Shown in pieces: positions 1 to 13,660 of a stretch of 64,000 nt of DNA. The translations under genes and the position numbers were made by a program. This DNA comes from Girardinichthys multiradiatus (lineage: Eukaryota; Chordata; Actinopteri; Cyprinodontiformes; Goodeidae): contig NC_061800.1 of assembly GCF_021462225.1 (NCBI RefSeq), positions 2,738,501 to 2,802,500 on the forward strand, given 5' to 3'. The notes under the pieces were generated by a model that was not told where the DNA came from, did not search any database, and saw only the letters and a program-made list of their open reading frames with translations. How positions within the stretch are numbered: the first letter of the stretch is position 1; every line of letters starts with the position of its first letter.

Positions 1-2632
1 TATTGAAAAGCTGAATCGCAATCCCGAAAAAATTTGAATTTGCTCCTTAGAGCACAAAACGAGCACCGATCGTGTCGATATTGAAAAAACAAAACGAGCA
101 CCGTTTGCGTCGATATTGAAAAAGCTGTTTCGCAAGCCTGAAAGAATGCGTTTTTGGTCTTTAGAACACAAAACGAGCACCGTTTGCATCGATATTGAAA
201 AAGTTCTTTCGCAAGCCTGAAAGAATGAGTTTTTGGTATTTGGAACACAAAACGAGCACCGTTTGCATCGATATTGAAAAAGTTGTTTCGCAAGCCTGAA
301 AGAATGAGTTTTTGGTATTTTGAACACAAAACGAGCACCGTTTGCATCGATATTGAAAAACTTGTTTCGCAAGCCTGAAAGAATGAGTTTTTGGTCCCAA
401 GAACACAAAACGAGCACCGTTTGCATCGATATTGAAAAAGCTGTTTCGCAAGCCTGAAAGAATGAGTTTTTGGTCTTTAGAACACAAAACGAGCACCGTT
501 TGCATCGATATTGAAAAAGCTGTTTCGCAAGCCTGAAAGAATGAGTTTTTGGTCTTTAGAACACAAAACGAGCACCGTTTGCATCGATATTGAAAAAGTT
601 GTTTCGCAAGCCTGAAAGAATGAGTTTTTGGTCTTTGGAACACAAAATGAGCACCGTTTGCATCGATATTGAAAAAGCTGTTTCGCAAGCCTGAAAGAAT
701 GAGTTTTTGGTCCCGCGAACACAAAACGAGCACCGTTTGCATCGATATTGAAAAAGCTGTTTCGCAAGCCTGAAAGAATGAGTTTTTGGTCTGTAGAACA
801 CAAAACGAGCACCGTTTGCATCGATATTGAAAAAGCTGTTTCGCAAGCCTGAAAGAATAAGTTTTTGGTCTTTGGAACACAAAACGAGCACCGTTTGCAT
901 CGATATTGAAAAAGTTGTTTCGCAAGCCTGAAAGAATGAGTTTTTGGTCCCGCGAACACAAAACGAGCACCGTTAGCATCGATATTGAAAAAGCTGTTTC
1001 GCAAGCCTGAAAGAATGAGTTTTTGGTCTGTAGAACACAAAACGAGCACCGTTTGCATCGATATTGAAAAAGCTGTTTCGCAAGCCTGAAAGAATGAGTT
1101 TTTGGTCTTTAGAACCCAAAACGAGCACTGTTTGCGTCGATATTGAAAAAGCTGTTTCGCAAGCCTAAAAGAATGAGTTTTTGGCCTTTAGAACACAAAA
1201 CGAGCACCGTTCTCGTCGATATTGAAAATCTGTATTTCAAGCCCGAAAGAGTGAGGATTTGCTCCAGCGCACACAAAACGACCACCCTTCGCGTCGATAT
1301 TGAAAAAGCTGTATCGCAATCACGAAAAAGTTTGTATTTGCCCCAGCGCTCACTAAACGTGCACCGTTCGCGTCGATATTGAAAAAGCTGTTTCGCAAGC
1401 CTGAAAGAATGTGGATTTGCTTCCGCTAACAAAAAACGAGCACCGTTCGCGTCGATATTGAAAAGCTGAATCGCAATCCCGAAAAAATTTGAATTTGCTC
1501 CTTAGAGCACAAAACGAGCACCGATCGTGTCGATATTGAAAAAACAAAACGAGCACCGTTTGCGTCGATATTGAAAAAGCTGTTTCGCAAGCCTGAAAGA
1601 ATGCGTTTTTGGTCTTTAGAACACAAAACGAGCACCGTTTGCGTCGATATTGAAAAAGCTGTTTCGCAAGCCTGAAAGAATGCGTTTTTGGTCTTTAGAA
1701 CACAAAACGAGCACCGTTTGCGTCGATATTGAAAAAGCTGTTTCGCAAGCCTGAAAGAATGTGGATTTGCTCCCGGTAACAAAAAACGAGCACCGTTCGC
1801 GTCGATATTGAAAAGCTGTATCGCAATCCCGAAAAAATTTTGATTTGCTCCTTAGAACACAAAATGAGAACCGCTCGTGTCGATATTGAAAAAACAAAAC
1901 GAGCACCGTTTGCGTCGATATTGAAAAAGCTGTTTTGCAAGCCTGAAAGAATGCATTTTTGGTCTTTAGAACACAAAACGAGCACCGTTTGCATCGATAT
2001 TGAAAAAGCTGTTTCGCAAGCCTGAAAGAATGTGGATTTGCTCCCGGTAACAAAAAACGAGCACCGTTCGCGTCGATATTGAAAAGCTGTATCGCAATCC
2101 CGAAAAAATTTGGATTTGCTCCTTAGAACACAAAATGAGCACCGTTCTCGTCGATATTGAAAATCTGTATTTCAAGCCCGAAAGAGTGAGGATTTGCTCC
2201 AGCGCACACAAAACGACCACCCTTCGCGTCGATATTGAAAAAGCTGTATCGCAATCACGAAAAAGTTTGTATTTGCCCCAGCGCTCACTAAACGTGCACC
2301 GTTCGCGTCGATATTGAAAAAGCTGTTTCGCAAGCCTGAAAGAATGTGGATTTGCTTCCGCTAACAAAAAACGAGCACCGTTCGCGTCGATATTGAAAAG
2401 CTGAATCGCAATCCCGAAAAAATTTGAATTTGCTCCTTAGAGCACAAAACGAGCACCGATCGTGTCGATATTGAAAAAACAAAACGAGCACCGTTTGCGT
2501 CGATATTGAAAAAGTTGTTTCGCAAGCCTGAAAGAATGAGTTTTTGGTCTTTAGAACACAAAACGAGCACCGTTTGCGTCGATATTGAAAAAGCTGTTTC
2601 GCAAGCCTGAAAGAATGCGTTTTTGGTCTTTA
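1..2632. repeat. Satellite: mixed left segment with larger duplications
   Basis: This part alternates near-consensus units (about 161-1,140) with divergent units carrying CGTTCGCGTCGATATT or CGATCGTGTCGATATT. A shortened unit in which GATATTGAAAAA runs straight into ACAAAACGAGCACCG, skipping about 40 bases, occurs four times (near 85, 1,540, 1,890 and 2,470). The block beginning at 1,202 is repeated at 2,137, an offset of 935 bp, and the opening bases of the window recur at 1,456 and 2,391. This shows copying of multi-unit blocks. Confidence 0.9.
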
Positions 2633-2872
2633 NNNNNNNNNNNNNNNNNNNNNNNNNNNNNNNNNNNNNNNNNNNNNNNNNNNNNNNNNNNNNNNNNNNN
2701 NNNNNNNNNNNNNNNNNNNNNNNNNNNNNNNNNNNNNNNNNNNNNNNNNNNNNNNNNNNNNNNNNNNNNNNNNNNNNNNNNNNNNNNNNNNNNNNNNNNN
2801 NNNNNNNNNNNNNNNNNNNNNNNNNNNNNNNNNNNNNNNNNNNNNNNNNNNNNNNNNNNNNNNNNNNNNNNN
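2633..2872. other. Assembly gap (240 N)
   Basis: A run of 240 undetermined bases lies inside the satellite, with satellite sequence on both sides. The repeat length across it is unknown. The true array could be shorter or much longer than shown. Confidence 0.99.
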
Positions 2873-5800
2873 GCAAGCCTGAAAGAATGAGTTTTTGGTC
2901 TTTAGAACACAAAACGAGCACCGTTTGCATCGATATTGAAAAAGTTGTTTCGCAAGCCTGAAAGAATGAGTTTTTGGTCTTTAGAACACAAAACGAGCAC
3001 CGTTTGCATCGATATTGAAAAAGTTGTTTCGCAAGCCTGAAAGAATGAGTTTTTGGTCTGTAGAACACAAAACGAGCACCGTTTGCATCGATATTGAAAA
3101 AGTTGTTTCGCAAGCCTGAAAGAATGAGTTTTTGGTCTTTAGAACACAAAACGAGCACCGTTTGCATCGATATTGAAAAAGTTGTTTCGCAAGCCTGAAA
3201 GAATGAGTTTTTGGTCTGTAGAACACAAAACGAGCACCGTTTGCATCGATATTGAAAAAGTTGTTTCGCAAGCCTGAAAGAATGAGTTTTTGGTCTGTAG
3301 AACACAAAACGAGCACCGTTTGCATCGATATTGAAAAAGTTGTTTCGCAAGCCTGAAAGAATGAGTTTTTGGTCCTGCGAACACAAAACGAGCACCGTTT
3401 GCATCGATATTGAAAAAGTTGTTTCGCAAGCCTGAAAGAATGAGTTTTTGGTCTTTAGAACACAAAACGAGCACCGTTTGCATCGATATTGAAAAAGTTG
3501 TTTCGCAAGCCTGAAAGAATGAGTTTTTGGTCCTGAGAACACAAAACGAGCACCGTTTGCATCGATATTGAAAAAGTTGTTTCGCAAGCCTGAAAGAATG
3601 AGTTTTTGGTCTGTAGAACACAAAACGAGCACCGTTTGCATCGATATTGAAAAAGCTGTTTCGCAAGCCAGAAAGAATGAGTTTTTGGTCTTTAGAACAC
3701 AAAACGAGCACCGTTTGCATCGATATTGAAAAAGTTGTTTCGCAAGCCTGAAAGAATGAGTTTTTGGTCTGTAGAACACAAAACGAGCACCGTTTGCATC
3801 GATATTGAAAAAGTTGTTTCGCAAGCCTGAAAGAATGAGTTTTTGGTCTGTAGAACACAAAACGAGCACCGTTTGCATCGATATTGAAAAAGTTGTTTCG
3901 CAAGCCTGAAAGAATGAGTTTTTGGTCTGTAGAACACAAAACGAGCACCGTTTGCATCGATATTGAAAAAGTTGTTTCGCAAGCCTGAAAGAATGAGTTT
4001 TTGGTCTGTAGAACACAAAACGAGCACCGTTTGCATCGATATTGAAAAAGTTGTTTCGCAAGCCTGAAAGAATGAGTTTTTGGTCTGTAGAACACAAAAC
4101 GAGCACCGTTTGCATCGATATTGAAAAAGTTGTTTCGCAAGCCTGAAAGAATGAGTTTTTGGTCTTTAGAACACAAAACGAGCACCGTTTGCATCGATAT
4201 TGAAAAAGTTGTTTCGCAAGCCTGAAAGAATGAGTTTTTGGTCTTTAGAACACAAAACGAGCACCGTTTGCATCGATATTGAAAAAGTTGTTTCGCAAGC
4301 CTGAAAGAATGAGTTTTTGGTCTTTGGAACACAAAACGAGCACCGTTTGCATCGATATTGAAAAAGTTGTTTCGCAAGCCTGAAAGAATGAGTTTTTGGT
4401 CTTTAGAACACAAAACGAGCACCGTTTGCATCGATATTGAAAAAGTTGTTTCGCAAGCCTGAAAGAATGAGTTTTGGTCTTTAGAACACAAAACGAGCAC
4501 CGTTTGCATCGATATTGAAAAAGTTGTTTCGCAAGCCTGAAAGAATGAGTTTTTGGTCTTTAGAACACAAAACGAGCACCGTTTGCATCGATATTGAAAA
4601 AGTTGTTTCGCAAGCCTGAAAGAATGAGTTTTTGGTCTTTAGAACACAAAACGAGCACCGTTTGCATCGATATTGAAAAAGTTGTTTCGCAAGCCTGAAA
4701 GAATGAGTTTTTGGTCTTTAGAACACAAAACGAGCACCGTTTGCATCGATATTGAAAAAGTTGTTTCGCAAGCCTGAAAGAATGAGTTTTTGGTCTTTAG
4801 AACACAAAACGAGCACCGTTTGCATCGATATTGAAAAAGTTGTTTCGCAAGCCTGAAAGAATGAGTTTTTGGTCCTGCGAACACAAAACGAGCACCGTTT
4901 GCATCGATATTGAAAAAGTTGTTTCGCAAGCCTGAAAGAATGAGTTTTTGGTCTTTAGAACACAAAACGAGCACCGTTTGCATCGATATTGAAAAAGTTG
5001 TTTCGCAAGCCTGAAAGAATGAGTTTTTGGTCCGTAGAACACAAAACGAGCACCGTTTGCATCGATATTGAAAAAGTTGTTTCGCAAGCCTGAAAGAATG
5101 AGTTTTTGGTCTGTAGAACACAAAACGAGCACCGTTTGCATCGATATTGAAAAAGTTGTTTCGCAAGCCTGAAAGAATGAGTTTTTGGTCTGTAGAACAC
5201 AAAACGAGCACCGTTTGCATCGATATTGAAAAAGTTGTTTCGCAAGCCTGAAAGAATGAGTTTTTGGTCCCGCGAACACAAAACGAGCACCGTTTGCATC
5301 GATATTGAAAAAGTTGTTTCGCAAGCCTGAAAGAATGAGTTTTTGGTCTTTAGAACACAAAACGAGCACCGTTTGCATCGATATTGAAAAAGTTGTTTCG
5401 CAAGCCTGAAAGAATGAGTTTTTGGTCTTTGGAACACAAAACGAGCACCGTTTGCATCGATATTGAAAAAGTTGTTTCGCAAGCCTGAAAGAATGAGTTT
5501 TTGGTCTGTAGAACACAAAACGAGCACCGTTTGCATCGATATTGAAAAAGCTGTTTCGCAAGCCTGAAAGAATGAGTTTTTGGTCTTTAGAACACAAAAC
5601 GAGCACCGTTTGCATCGATATTGAAAAAGTTGTTTCGCAAGCCTGAAAGAATGAGTTTTTGGTCTGTAGAACACAAAACGAGCACCGTTTGCATCGATAT
5701 TGAAAAAGTTGTTTCGCAAGCCTGAAAGAATGAGTTTTTGGTCTGTAGAACACAAAACGAGCACCGTTTGCATCGATATTGAAAAAGTTGTTTCGCAAGC

Positions 5801-8800
5801 CTGAAAGAATGAGTTTTTGGTCCCTCGAACACAAAACGAGCACCGTTTGCATCGATATTGAAAAAGTTGTTTCGCAAGCCTGAAAGAATGAGTTTTTGGT
5901 CTTTAGAACACAAAACGAGCACCGTTTGCATCGATATTGAAAAAGTTGTTTCGCAAGCCTGAAAGAATGAGTTTTTGGTCCCTCGAACACAAAACGAGCA
6001 CCGTTTGCATCGATATTGAAAAAGTTGTTTCGCAAGCCTGAAAGAATGAGTTTTTGGTCTGTAGAACACAAAACGAGCACCGTTTGCATCGATATTGAAA
6101 AAGTTGTTTCGCAAGCCTGAAAGAATGAGTTTTTGGTCCTGTAGAACACAAAACGAGCACCGTTTGCATCGATATTGAAAAAGTTGTTTCGCAAGCCTGA
6201 AAGAATGAGTTTTTGGTCTGTAGAACACAAAACGAGCACCGTTTGCATCGATATTGAAAAAGTTGTTTCGCAAGCCTGAAAGAATGAGTTTTTGGTCTGT
6301 AGAACACAAAACGAGCACCGTTTGCATCGATATTGAAAAAGTTGTTTCGCAAGCCTGAAAGAATGAGTTTTTGGTCCTGTAGAACACAAACGAGCACCGT
6401 TTGCATCGATATTGAAAAAGTTGTTTCGCAAGCCTGAAAGAATGAGTTTTTGGTCTTTAGAACACAAAACGAGCACCGTTTGCATCGATATTGAAAAAGT
6501 TGTTTCGCAAGCCTGAAAGAATGAGTTTTTGGTCCCGCGAACACAAAACGAGCACCGTTTGCATCGATATTGAAAAAGTTGTTTCGCAAGCCTGAAAGAA
6601 TGAGTTTTTGGTCTGTAGAACACAAAACGAGCACTGTTTGCATCGATATTGAAAAAGCTGTTTCGCAAGCCTGAAAGAATGAGTTTTTGGTCTTTAGAAC
6701 ACAAAACGAGCACCGTTTGCATCGATATTGAAAAAGTTGTTTCGCAAGCCTGAAAGAATGAGTTTTTGGTCTGTAGAACACAAAACGAGCACCGTTTGCA
6801 TCGATATTGAAAAAGTTGTTTCGCAAGCCTGAAAGAATGAGTTTTTGGTCTGTAGAACACAAAACGAGCACCGTTTGCATCGATATTGAAAAAGTTGTTT
6901 CGCAAGCCTGAAAGAATGAGTTTTTGGTCCTGTAGAACACAAAACGAGCACCGTTTGCATCGATATTGAAAAAGTTGTTTCGCAAGCCTGAAAGAATGAG
7001 TTTTTGGTCTTTAGAACACAAAACGAGCACCGTTTGCATCGATATTGAAAAAGTTGTTTCGCAAGCCTGAAAGAATGAGTTTTTGGTCCGTAGAACACAA
7101 AACGAGCACCGTTTGCATCGATATTGAAAAAGTTGTTTCGCAAGCCTGAAAGAATGAGTTTTTGGTCTTTAGAACACAAAACGAGCACCGTTTGCATCGA
7201 TATTGAAAAAGCTGTTTCGCAAGCCTGAAAGAATGAGTTTTTGGTCTTTAGAACACAAAACGAGCACCGTTTGCATCGATATTGAAAAAGTTGTTTCGCA
7301 AGCCTGAAAGAATGAGTTTTTGGTCTGTAGAACACAAAACGAGCACCGTTTGCATCGATATTGAAAAAGTTGTTTCGCAAGCCTGAAAGAATGAGTTTTT
7401 GGTCCCGCGAACACAAAACGAGCACCGTTTGCATCGATATTGAAAAAGTTGTTTCGCAAGCCTGAAAGAATGAGTTTTTGGTCTTTAGAACACAAAACGA
7501 GCACCGTTTGCATCGATATTGAAAAAGTTGTTTCGCAAGCCTGAAAGAATGAGTTTTTGGTCCGTAGAACACAAAACGAGCACCGTTTGCATCGATATTG
7601 AAAAAGTTGTTTCGCAAGCCTGAAAGAATGAGTTTTTGGTCTTTAGAACACAAAACGAGCACCGTTTGCATCGATATTGAAAAAGTTGTTTCGCAAGCCT
7701 GAAAGAATGAGTTTTTGGTCTTTAGAACACAAAACGAGCACCGTTTGCATCGATATTGAAAAAGTTGTTTCGCAAGCCTGAAAGAATGAGTTTTTGGTCC
7801 CGCGAACACAAAACGAGCACCGTTTGCATCGATATTGAAAAAGTTGTTTCGCAAGCCTGAAAGAATGAGTTTTTGGTCTGTAGAACACAAAACGAGCACC
7901 GTTTGCATCGATATTGAAAAAGTTGTTTCGCAAGCCTGAAAGAATGAGTTTTTGGTCCCGCGAACACAAAACGAGCACCGTTTGCATCGATATTGAAAAA
8001 GTTGTTTCGCAAGCCTGAAAGAATGAGTTTTTGGTCTGTAGAACACAAAACGAGCACCGTTTGCATCGATATTGAAAAAGTTGTTTCGCAAGCCTGAAAG
8101 AATGAGTTTTTGGTCTGTAGAACACAAAACGAGCACCGTTTGCATCGATATTGAAAAAGTTGTTTCGCAAGCCTGAAAGAATGAGTTTTTGGTCCTGCGA
8201 ACACAAACGAGCACCGTTTGCATCGATATTGAAAAAGTTGTTTCGCAAGCCTGAAAGAATGAGTTTTTGGTCTTTAGAACACAAAACGAGCACCGTTTGC
8301 ATCGATATTGAAAAAGTTGTTTCGCAAGCCTGAAAGAATGAGTTTTTGGTCGTGGAACACAAAACGAGCACCGTTTGCATCGATATTGAAAAAGTTGTTT
8401 CGCAAGCCTGAAAGAATGAGTTTTTGGTCTGTAGAACACAAAACGAGCACCGTTTGCATCGATATTGAAAAAGTTGTTTCGCAAGCCTGAAAGAATGAGT
8501 TTTTGGTCTTTAGAACACAAAACGAGCACCGTTTGCATCGATATTGAAAAAGTTGTTTCGCAAGCCTGAAAGAATGAGTTTTTGGTCTGTAGAACACAAA
8601 ACGAGCACCGTTTGCATCGATATTGAAAAAGTTGTTTCGCAAGCCTGAAAGAATGAGTTTTTGGTCTGTAGAACACAAAACGAGCACCGTTTGCATCGAT
8701 ATTGAAAAAGTTGTTTCGCAAGCCTGAAAGAATGAGTTTTTGGTCCCGCGAACACAAAACGAGCACCGTTTGCATCGATATTGAAAAAGCTGTTTCGCAA

Positions 8801-11800
8801 GCCTGAAAGAATGAGTTTTTGGTCTTTAGAACACAAAACGAGCACCGTTTGCATCGATATTGAAAAAGTTGTTTCGCAAGCCTGAAAGAATGAGTTTTTG
8901 GTCCCGCGAACACAAAACGAGCACCGTTTGCATCGATATTGAAAAAGTTGTTTCGCAAGCCTGAAAGAATGAGTTTTTGGTCTTTAGAACACAAAACGAG
9001 CACCGTTTGCATCGATATTGAAAAAGCTGTTTCGCAAGCCTGAAAGAATGAGTTTTTGGTCTTTAGAACACAAAACGAGCACCGTTTGCATCGATATTGA
9101 AAAAGTTGTTTCGCAAGCCTGAAAGAATGAGTTTTTGGTCTGTAGAACACAAAACGAGCACCGTTTGCATCGATATTGAAAAAGCTGTTTCGCAAGCCTG
9201 AAAGAATGAGTTTTTGGTCCTGTAGAACACAAAACGAGCACCGTTTGCATCGATATTGAAAAAGTTGTTTCGCAAGCCTGAAAGAATGAGTTTTTGGTCT
9301 TTAGAACACAAAACGAGCACCGTTTGCATCGATATTGAAAAAGTTGTTTCGCAAGCCTGAAAGAATGAGTTTTTGGTCTTTAGAACACAAAACGAGCACC
9401 GTTTGCATCGATATTGAAAAAGTTGTTTCGCAAGCCTGAAAGAATGAGTTTTTGGTCTGTAGAACACAAAACGAGCACCGTTTGCATCGATATTGAAAAA
9501 GTTGTTTCGCAAGCCTGAAAGAATGAGTTTTTGGTCTGTAGAACACAAAACGAGCACCGTTTGCATCGATATTGAAAAAGTTGTTTCGCAAGCCTGAAAG
9601 AATGAGTTTTTGGTCTGTAGAACACAAAACGAGCACCGTTTGCATCGATATTGAAAAAGTTGTTTCGCAAGCCTGAAAGAATGAGTTTTTGGTCTTTAGA
9701 ACACAAAACGAGCACCGTTTGCATCGATATTGAAAAAGTTGTTTCGCAAGCCTGAAAGAATGAGTTTTTGGTCTTTAGAACACAAAACGAGCACCGTTTG
9801 CATCGATATTGAAAAAGTTGTTTCGCAAGCCTGAAAGAATGAGTTTTTGGTCTTTGGAACACAAAACGAGCACCGTTTGCATCGATATTGAAAAAGTTGT
9901 TTCGCAAGCCTGAAAGAATGAGTTTTTGGTCTTTAGAACACAAAACGAGCACCGTTTGCATCGATATTGAAAAAGTTGTTTCGCAAGCCTGAAAGAATGA
10001 GTTTTTGGTCTTTAGAACACAAAACGAGCACCGTTTGCATCGATATTGAAAAAGTTGTTTCGCAAGCCTGAAAGAATGAGTTTTTGGTCTTTAGAACACA
10101 AAACGAGCACCGTTTGCATCGATATTGAAAAAGTTGTTTCGCAAGCCTGAAAGAATGAGTTTTTGGTCTTTAGAACACAAAACGAGCACCGTTTGCATCG
10201 ATATTGAAAAAGTTGTTTCGCAAGCCTGAAAGAATGAGTTTTTGGTCTTTAGAACACAAAACGAGCACCGTTTGCATCGATATTGAAAAAGTTGTTTCGC
10301 AAGCCTGAAAGAATGAGTTTTTGGTCTTTAGAACACAAAACGAGCACCGTTTGCATCGATATTGAAAAAGTTGTTTCGCAAGCCTGAAAGAATGAGTTTT
10401 TGGTCTGTAGAACACAAAACGAGCACCGTTTGCATTGATATTGAAAAAGTTGTTTCGCAAGCCTGAAAGAATGAGTTTTTGGTCTTTAGAACACAAAACG
10501 AGCACCGTTTGCATCGATATTGAAAAAGTTGTTTCGCAAGCCTGAAAGAATGAGTTTTTGGTCCCGCGAACACAAAACGAGCACCGTTTGCATTGATATT
10601 GAAAAAGTTGTTTCGCAAGCCTGAAAGAATGAGTTTTTGGTCTGTAGAACACAAAACGAGCACCGTTTGCATCGATATTGAAAAAGTTGTTTCGCAAGCC
10701 TGAAAGAATGAGTTTTTGGTCTGTAGAACACAAAACGAGCACCGTTTGCATCGATATTGAAAAAGTTGTTTCGCAAGCCTGAAAGAATGAGTTTTTGGTC
10801 CCGCGAACACAAACGAGCACCGTTTGCATCGATATTGAAAAAGTTGTTTCGCAAGCCTGAAAGAATGAGTTTTTGGTCTTTAGAACACAAAACGAGCACC
10901 GTTTGCATCGATATTGAAAAAGTTGTTTCGCAAGCCTGAAAGAATGAGTTTTTGGTCTTTGGAACACAAAAGGAGCACCGTTTGCATCGATATTGAAAAA
11001 GTTGTTTCGCAAGCCTGAAAGAATGAGTTTTTGGTCTGTAGAACACAAAACGAGCACCGTTTGCATCGATATTGAAAAAGCCGTTTCGCAAGCCTGAAAG
11101 AATGAGTTTTTGGTCTTTAGAACACAAAACGAGCACCGTTTGCATCGATATTGAAAAAGTTGTTTCGCAAGCCTGAAAGAATGAGTTTTTGGTCTGTAGA
11201 ACACAAAACGAGCACCGTTTGCATCGATATTGAAAAAGTTGTTTCGCAAGCCTGAAAGAATGAGTTTTTGGTCTGTAGAACACAAAACGAGCACCGTTTG
11301 CATCGATATTGAAAAAGTTGTTTCGCAAGCCTGAAAGAATGAGTTTTTGGTCCCGCGAACACAAAACGAGCACCGTTTGCATCGATATTGAAAAAGTTGT
11401 TTCACAAGCCTGAAAGAATGAGTTTTTGGTCTGTAGAACACAAAACGAGCACCGTTTGCATCGATATTGAAAAAGTTGTTTCGCAAGCCTGAAAGAATGA
11501 GTTTTTGGTCCCGCGAACACAAAACGAGCACCGTTTGCATCGATATTGAAAAAGTTGTTTCGCAAGCCTGAAAGAATGAGTTTTTGGTCTTTAGAACACA
11601 AAACGAGCACCGTTTGCATCGATATTGAAAAAGTTGTTTCGCAAGCCTGAAAGAATGAGTTTTTGGTCTTTGGAACACAAAACGAGCACCGTTTGCATCG
11701 ATATTGAAAAAGTTGTTTCGCAAGCCTGAAAGAATGAGTTTTTGGTCTGTAGAACACAAAACGAGCACCGTTTGCATCAATATTGAAAAGTTGTTTCGCA

Positions 11801-13660
11801 AGCCTGAAAGAATGAGTTTTTGGTCTGTAGAACACAAAACGAGCACCGTTTGCATCGATATTGAAAAAGTTGTTTCGCAAGCCTGAAAGAATGAGTTTTT
11901 GGTCCCGCGAACACAAAACGAGCACCGTTTGCATTGATATTGAAAAAGTTGTTTTGCAAGCCTGAAAGAATGAGTTTTTGGTCTGTAGAACACAAAACGA
12001 GCACCGTTTGCATCGATATTGAAAACGTTGTTTCGCAAGCCTGAAAGAATGAGTTTTTGGTCCCGCGAACACAAAACGAGCACCGTTTGCATCGATATTG
12101 AAAAAGTTGTTTCGCAAGCCTGAAAGAATGAGTTTTTGGTCCCGCGAACACAAACGAGCACCGTTTGCATCGATATTGAAAAAGTTGTTTCGCAAGCCTG
12201 AAAGAATGAGTTTTTGGTCTTTAGAACACAAAACGAGCACCGTTTGCATCGATATTGAAAAAGTTGTTTCGCAAGCCTGAAAGAATGAGTTTTTGGTCTT
12301 TGGAACACAAAAGGAGCACCGTTTGCATCGATATTGAAAAAGTTGTTTCGCAAGCCTGAAAGAATGAGTTTTTGGTCTGTAGAACACAAAACGAGCACTG
12401 TTTGCATCGATATTGAAAAAGCCGTTTCGCAAGCCTGAAAGAATGAGTTTTTGGTCTTTAGAACACAAAACGAGCACCGTTTGCATCGATATTGAAAAAG
12501 TTGTTTCGCAAGCCTGAAAGAATGAGTTTTTGGTCTGTAGAACACAAAACGAGCACCGTTTGCATCGATATTGAAAAAGTTGTTTCGCAAGCCTGAAAGA
12601 ATGAGTTTTTGGTCTGTAGAACACAAAACGAGCACCGTTTGCATCGATATTGAAAAAGTTGTTTCGCAAGCCTGAAAGAATGAGTTTTTGGTCCCGCGAA
12701 CACAAAACGAGCACCGTTTGCATCGATATTGAAAAAGTTGTTTCGCAAGCCTGAAAGAATGAGTTTTTGGTCTTTAGAACACAAAACGAGCACCGTTTGC
12801 ATCGATATTGAAAAAGTTGTTTCGCAAGCCTGAAAGAATGAGTTTTTGGTCCCGCGAACACAAAACGAGCACCGTTTGCATCGATATTGAAAAAGTTGTT
12901 TCGCAAGCCTGAAAGAATGAGTTTTTGGTCTTTAGAACACAAAACGAGCACCGTTTGCATCGATATTGAAAAAGTTGTTTCGCAAGCCTGAAAGAATGAG
13001 TTTTTGGTCTTTGGAACACAAAACGAGCACCGTTTGCATCGATATTGAAAAAGTTGTTTCGCAAGCCTGAAAGAATGAATTTTTGGTCTGTAGAACACAA
13101 AACGAGCACCGTTTGCATCGATATTGAAAAAGTTGTTTCGCAAGCCTGAAAGAATGAGTTTTTGGTCCCGCGAACACAAAACGAGCACCGTTTGCATCGA
13201 TATTGAAAAAGTTGTTTTGCAAGCCTGAAAGAATGAGTTTTTGGTCTGTAGAACACAAAACGAGCACCGTTTGCATCGATATTGAAAAAGTTGTTTCGCA
13301 AGCCTGAAAGAATGAGTTTTTGGTCCCGCGAACACAAAACGAGCACCGTTTGCATCGATATTGAAAAAGTTGTTTCGCAAGCCTGAAAGAATGAGTTTTT
13401 GGTCTTTAGAACACAAAACGAGCACCGTTTGCATCGATATTGAAAAAGTTGTTTCGCAAGCCTGAAAGAATGAGTTTTTGGTCTTTGGAACACAAAACGA
13501 GCACCGTTTGCATCGATATTGAAAAAGTTGTTTCGCAAGCCTGAAAGAATGAGTTTTTGGTCTGTGGAACACAAAACGAGCACCGTTTGCATCGATATTG
13601 AAAAAGTTGTTTCGCAAGCCTGAAAGAATGAGTTTTTGGTCCCGCGAACACAAAACGAGC
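2873..13660. repeat. Satellite: homogeneous core
   Basis: About 136 units are nearly identical outside one six-base position (CTTTAG, CTGTAG, CCCGCG, CTTTGG, CCGTAG, CCTGCG and others). Most carry TTTGCATCGATATTG and GTTGTTTCGC, while a minority have GCTGTTTCGC. The low divergence indicates recent expansion or ongoing homogenisation. A block of about 17 units is duplicated near 10,560-13,240; shared private variants lie 1,341 bp apart. Confidence 0.95.
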
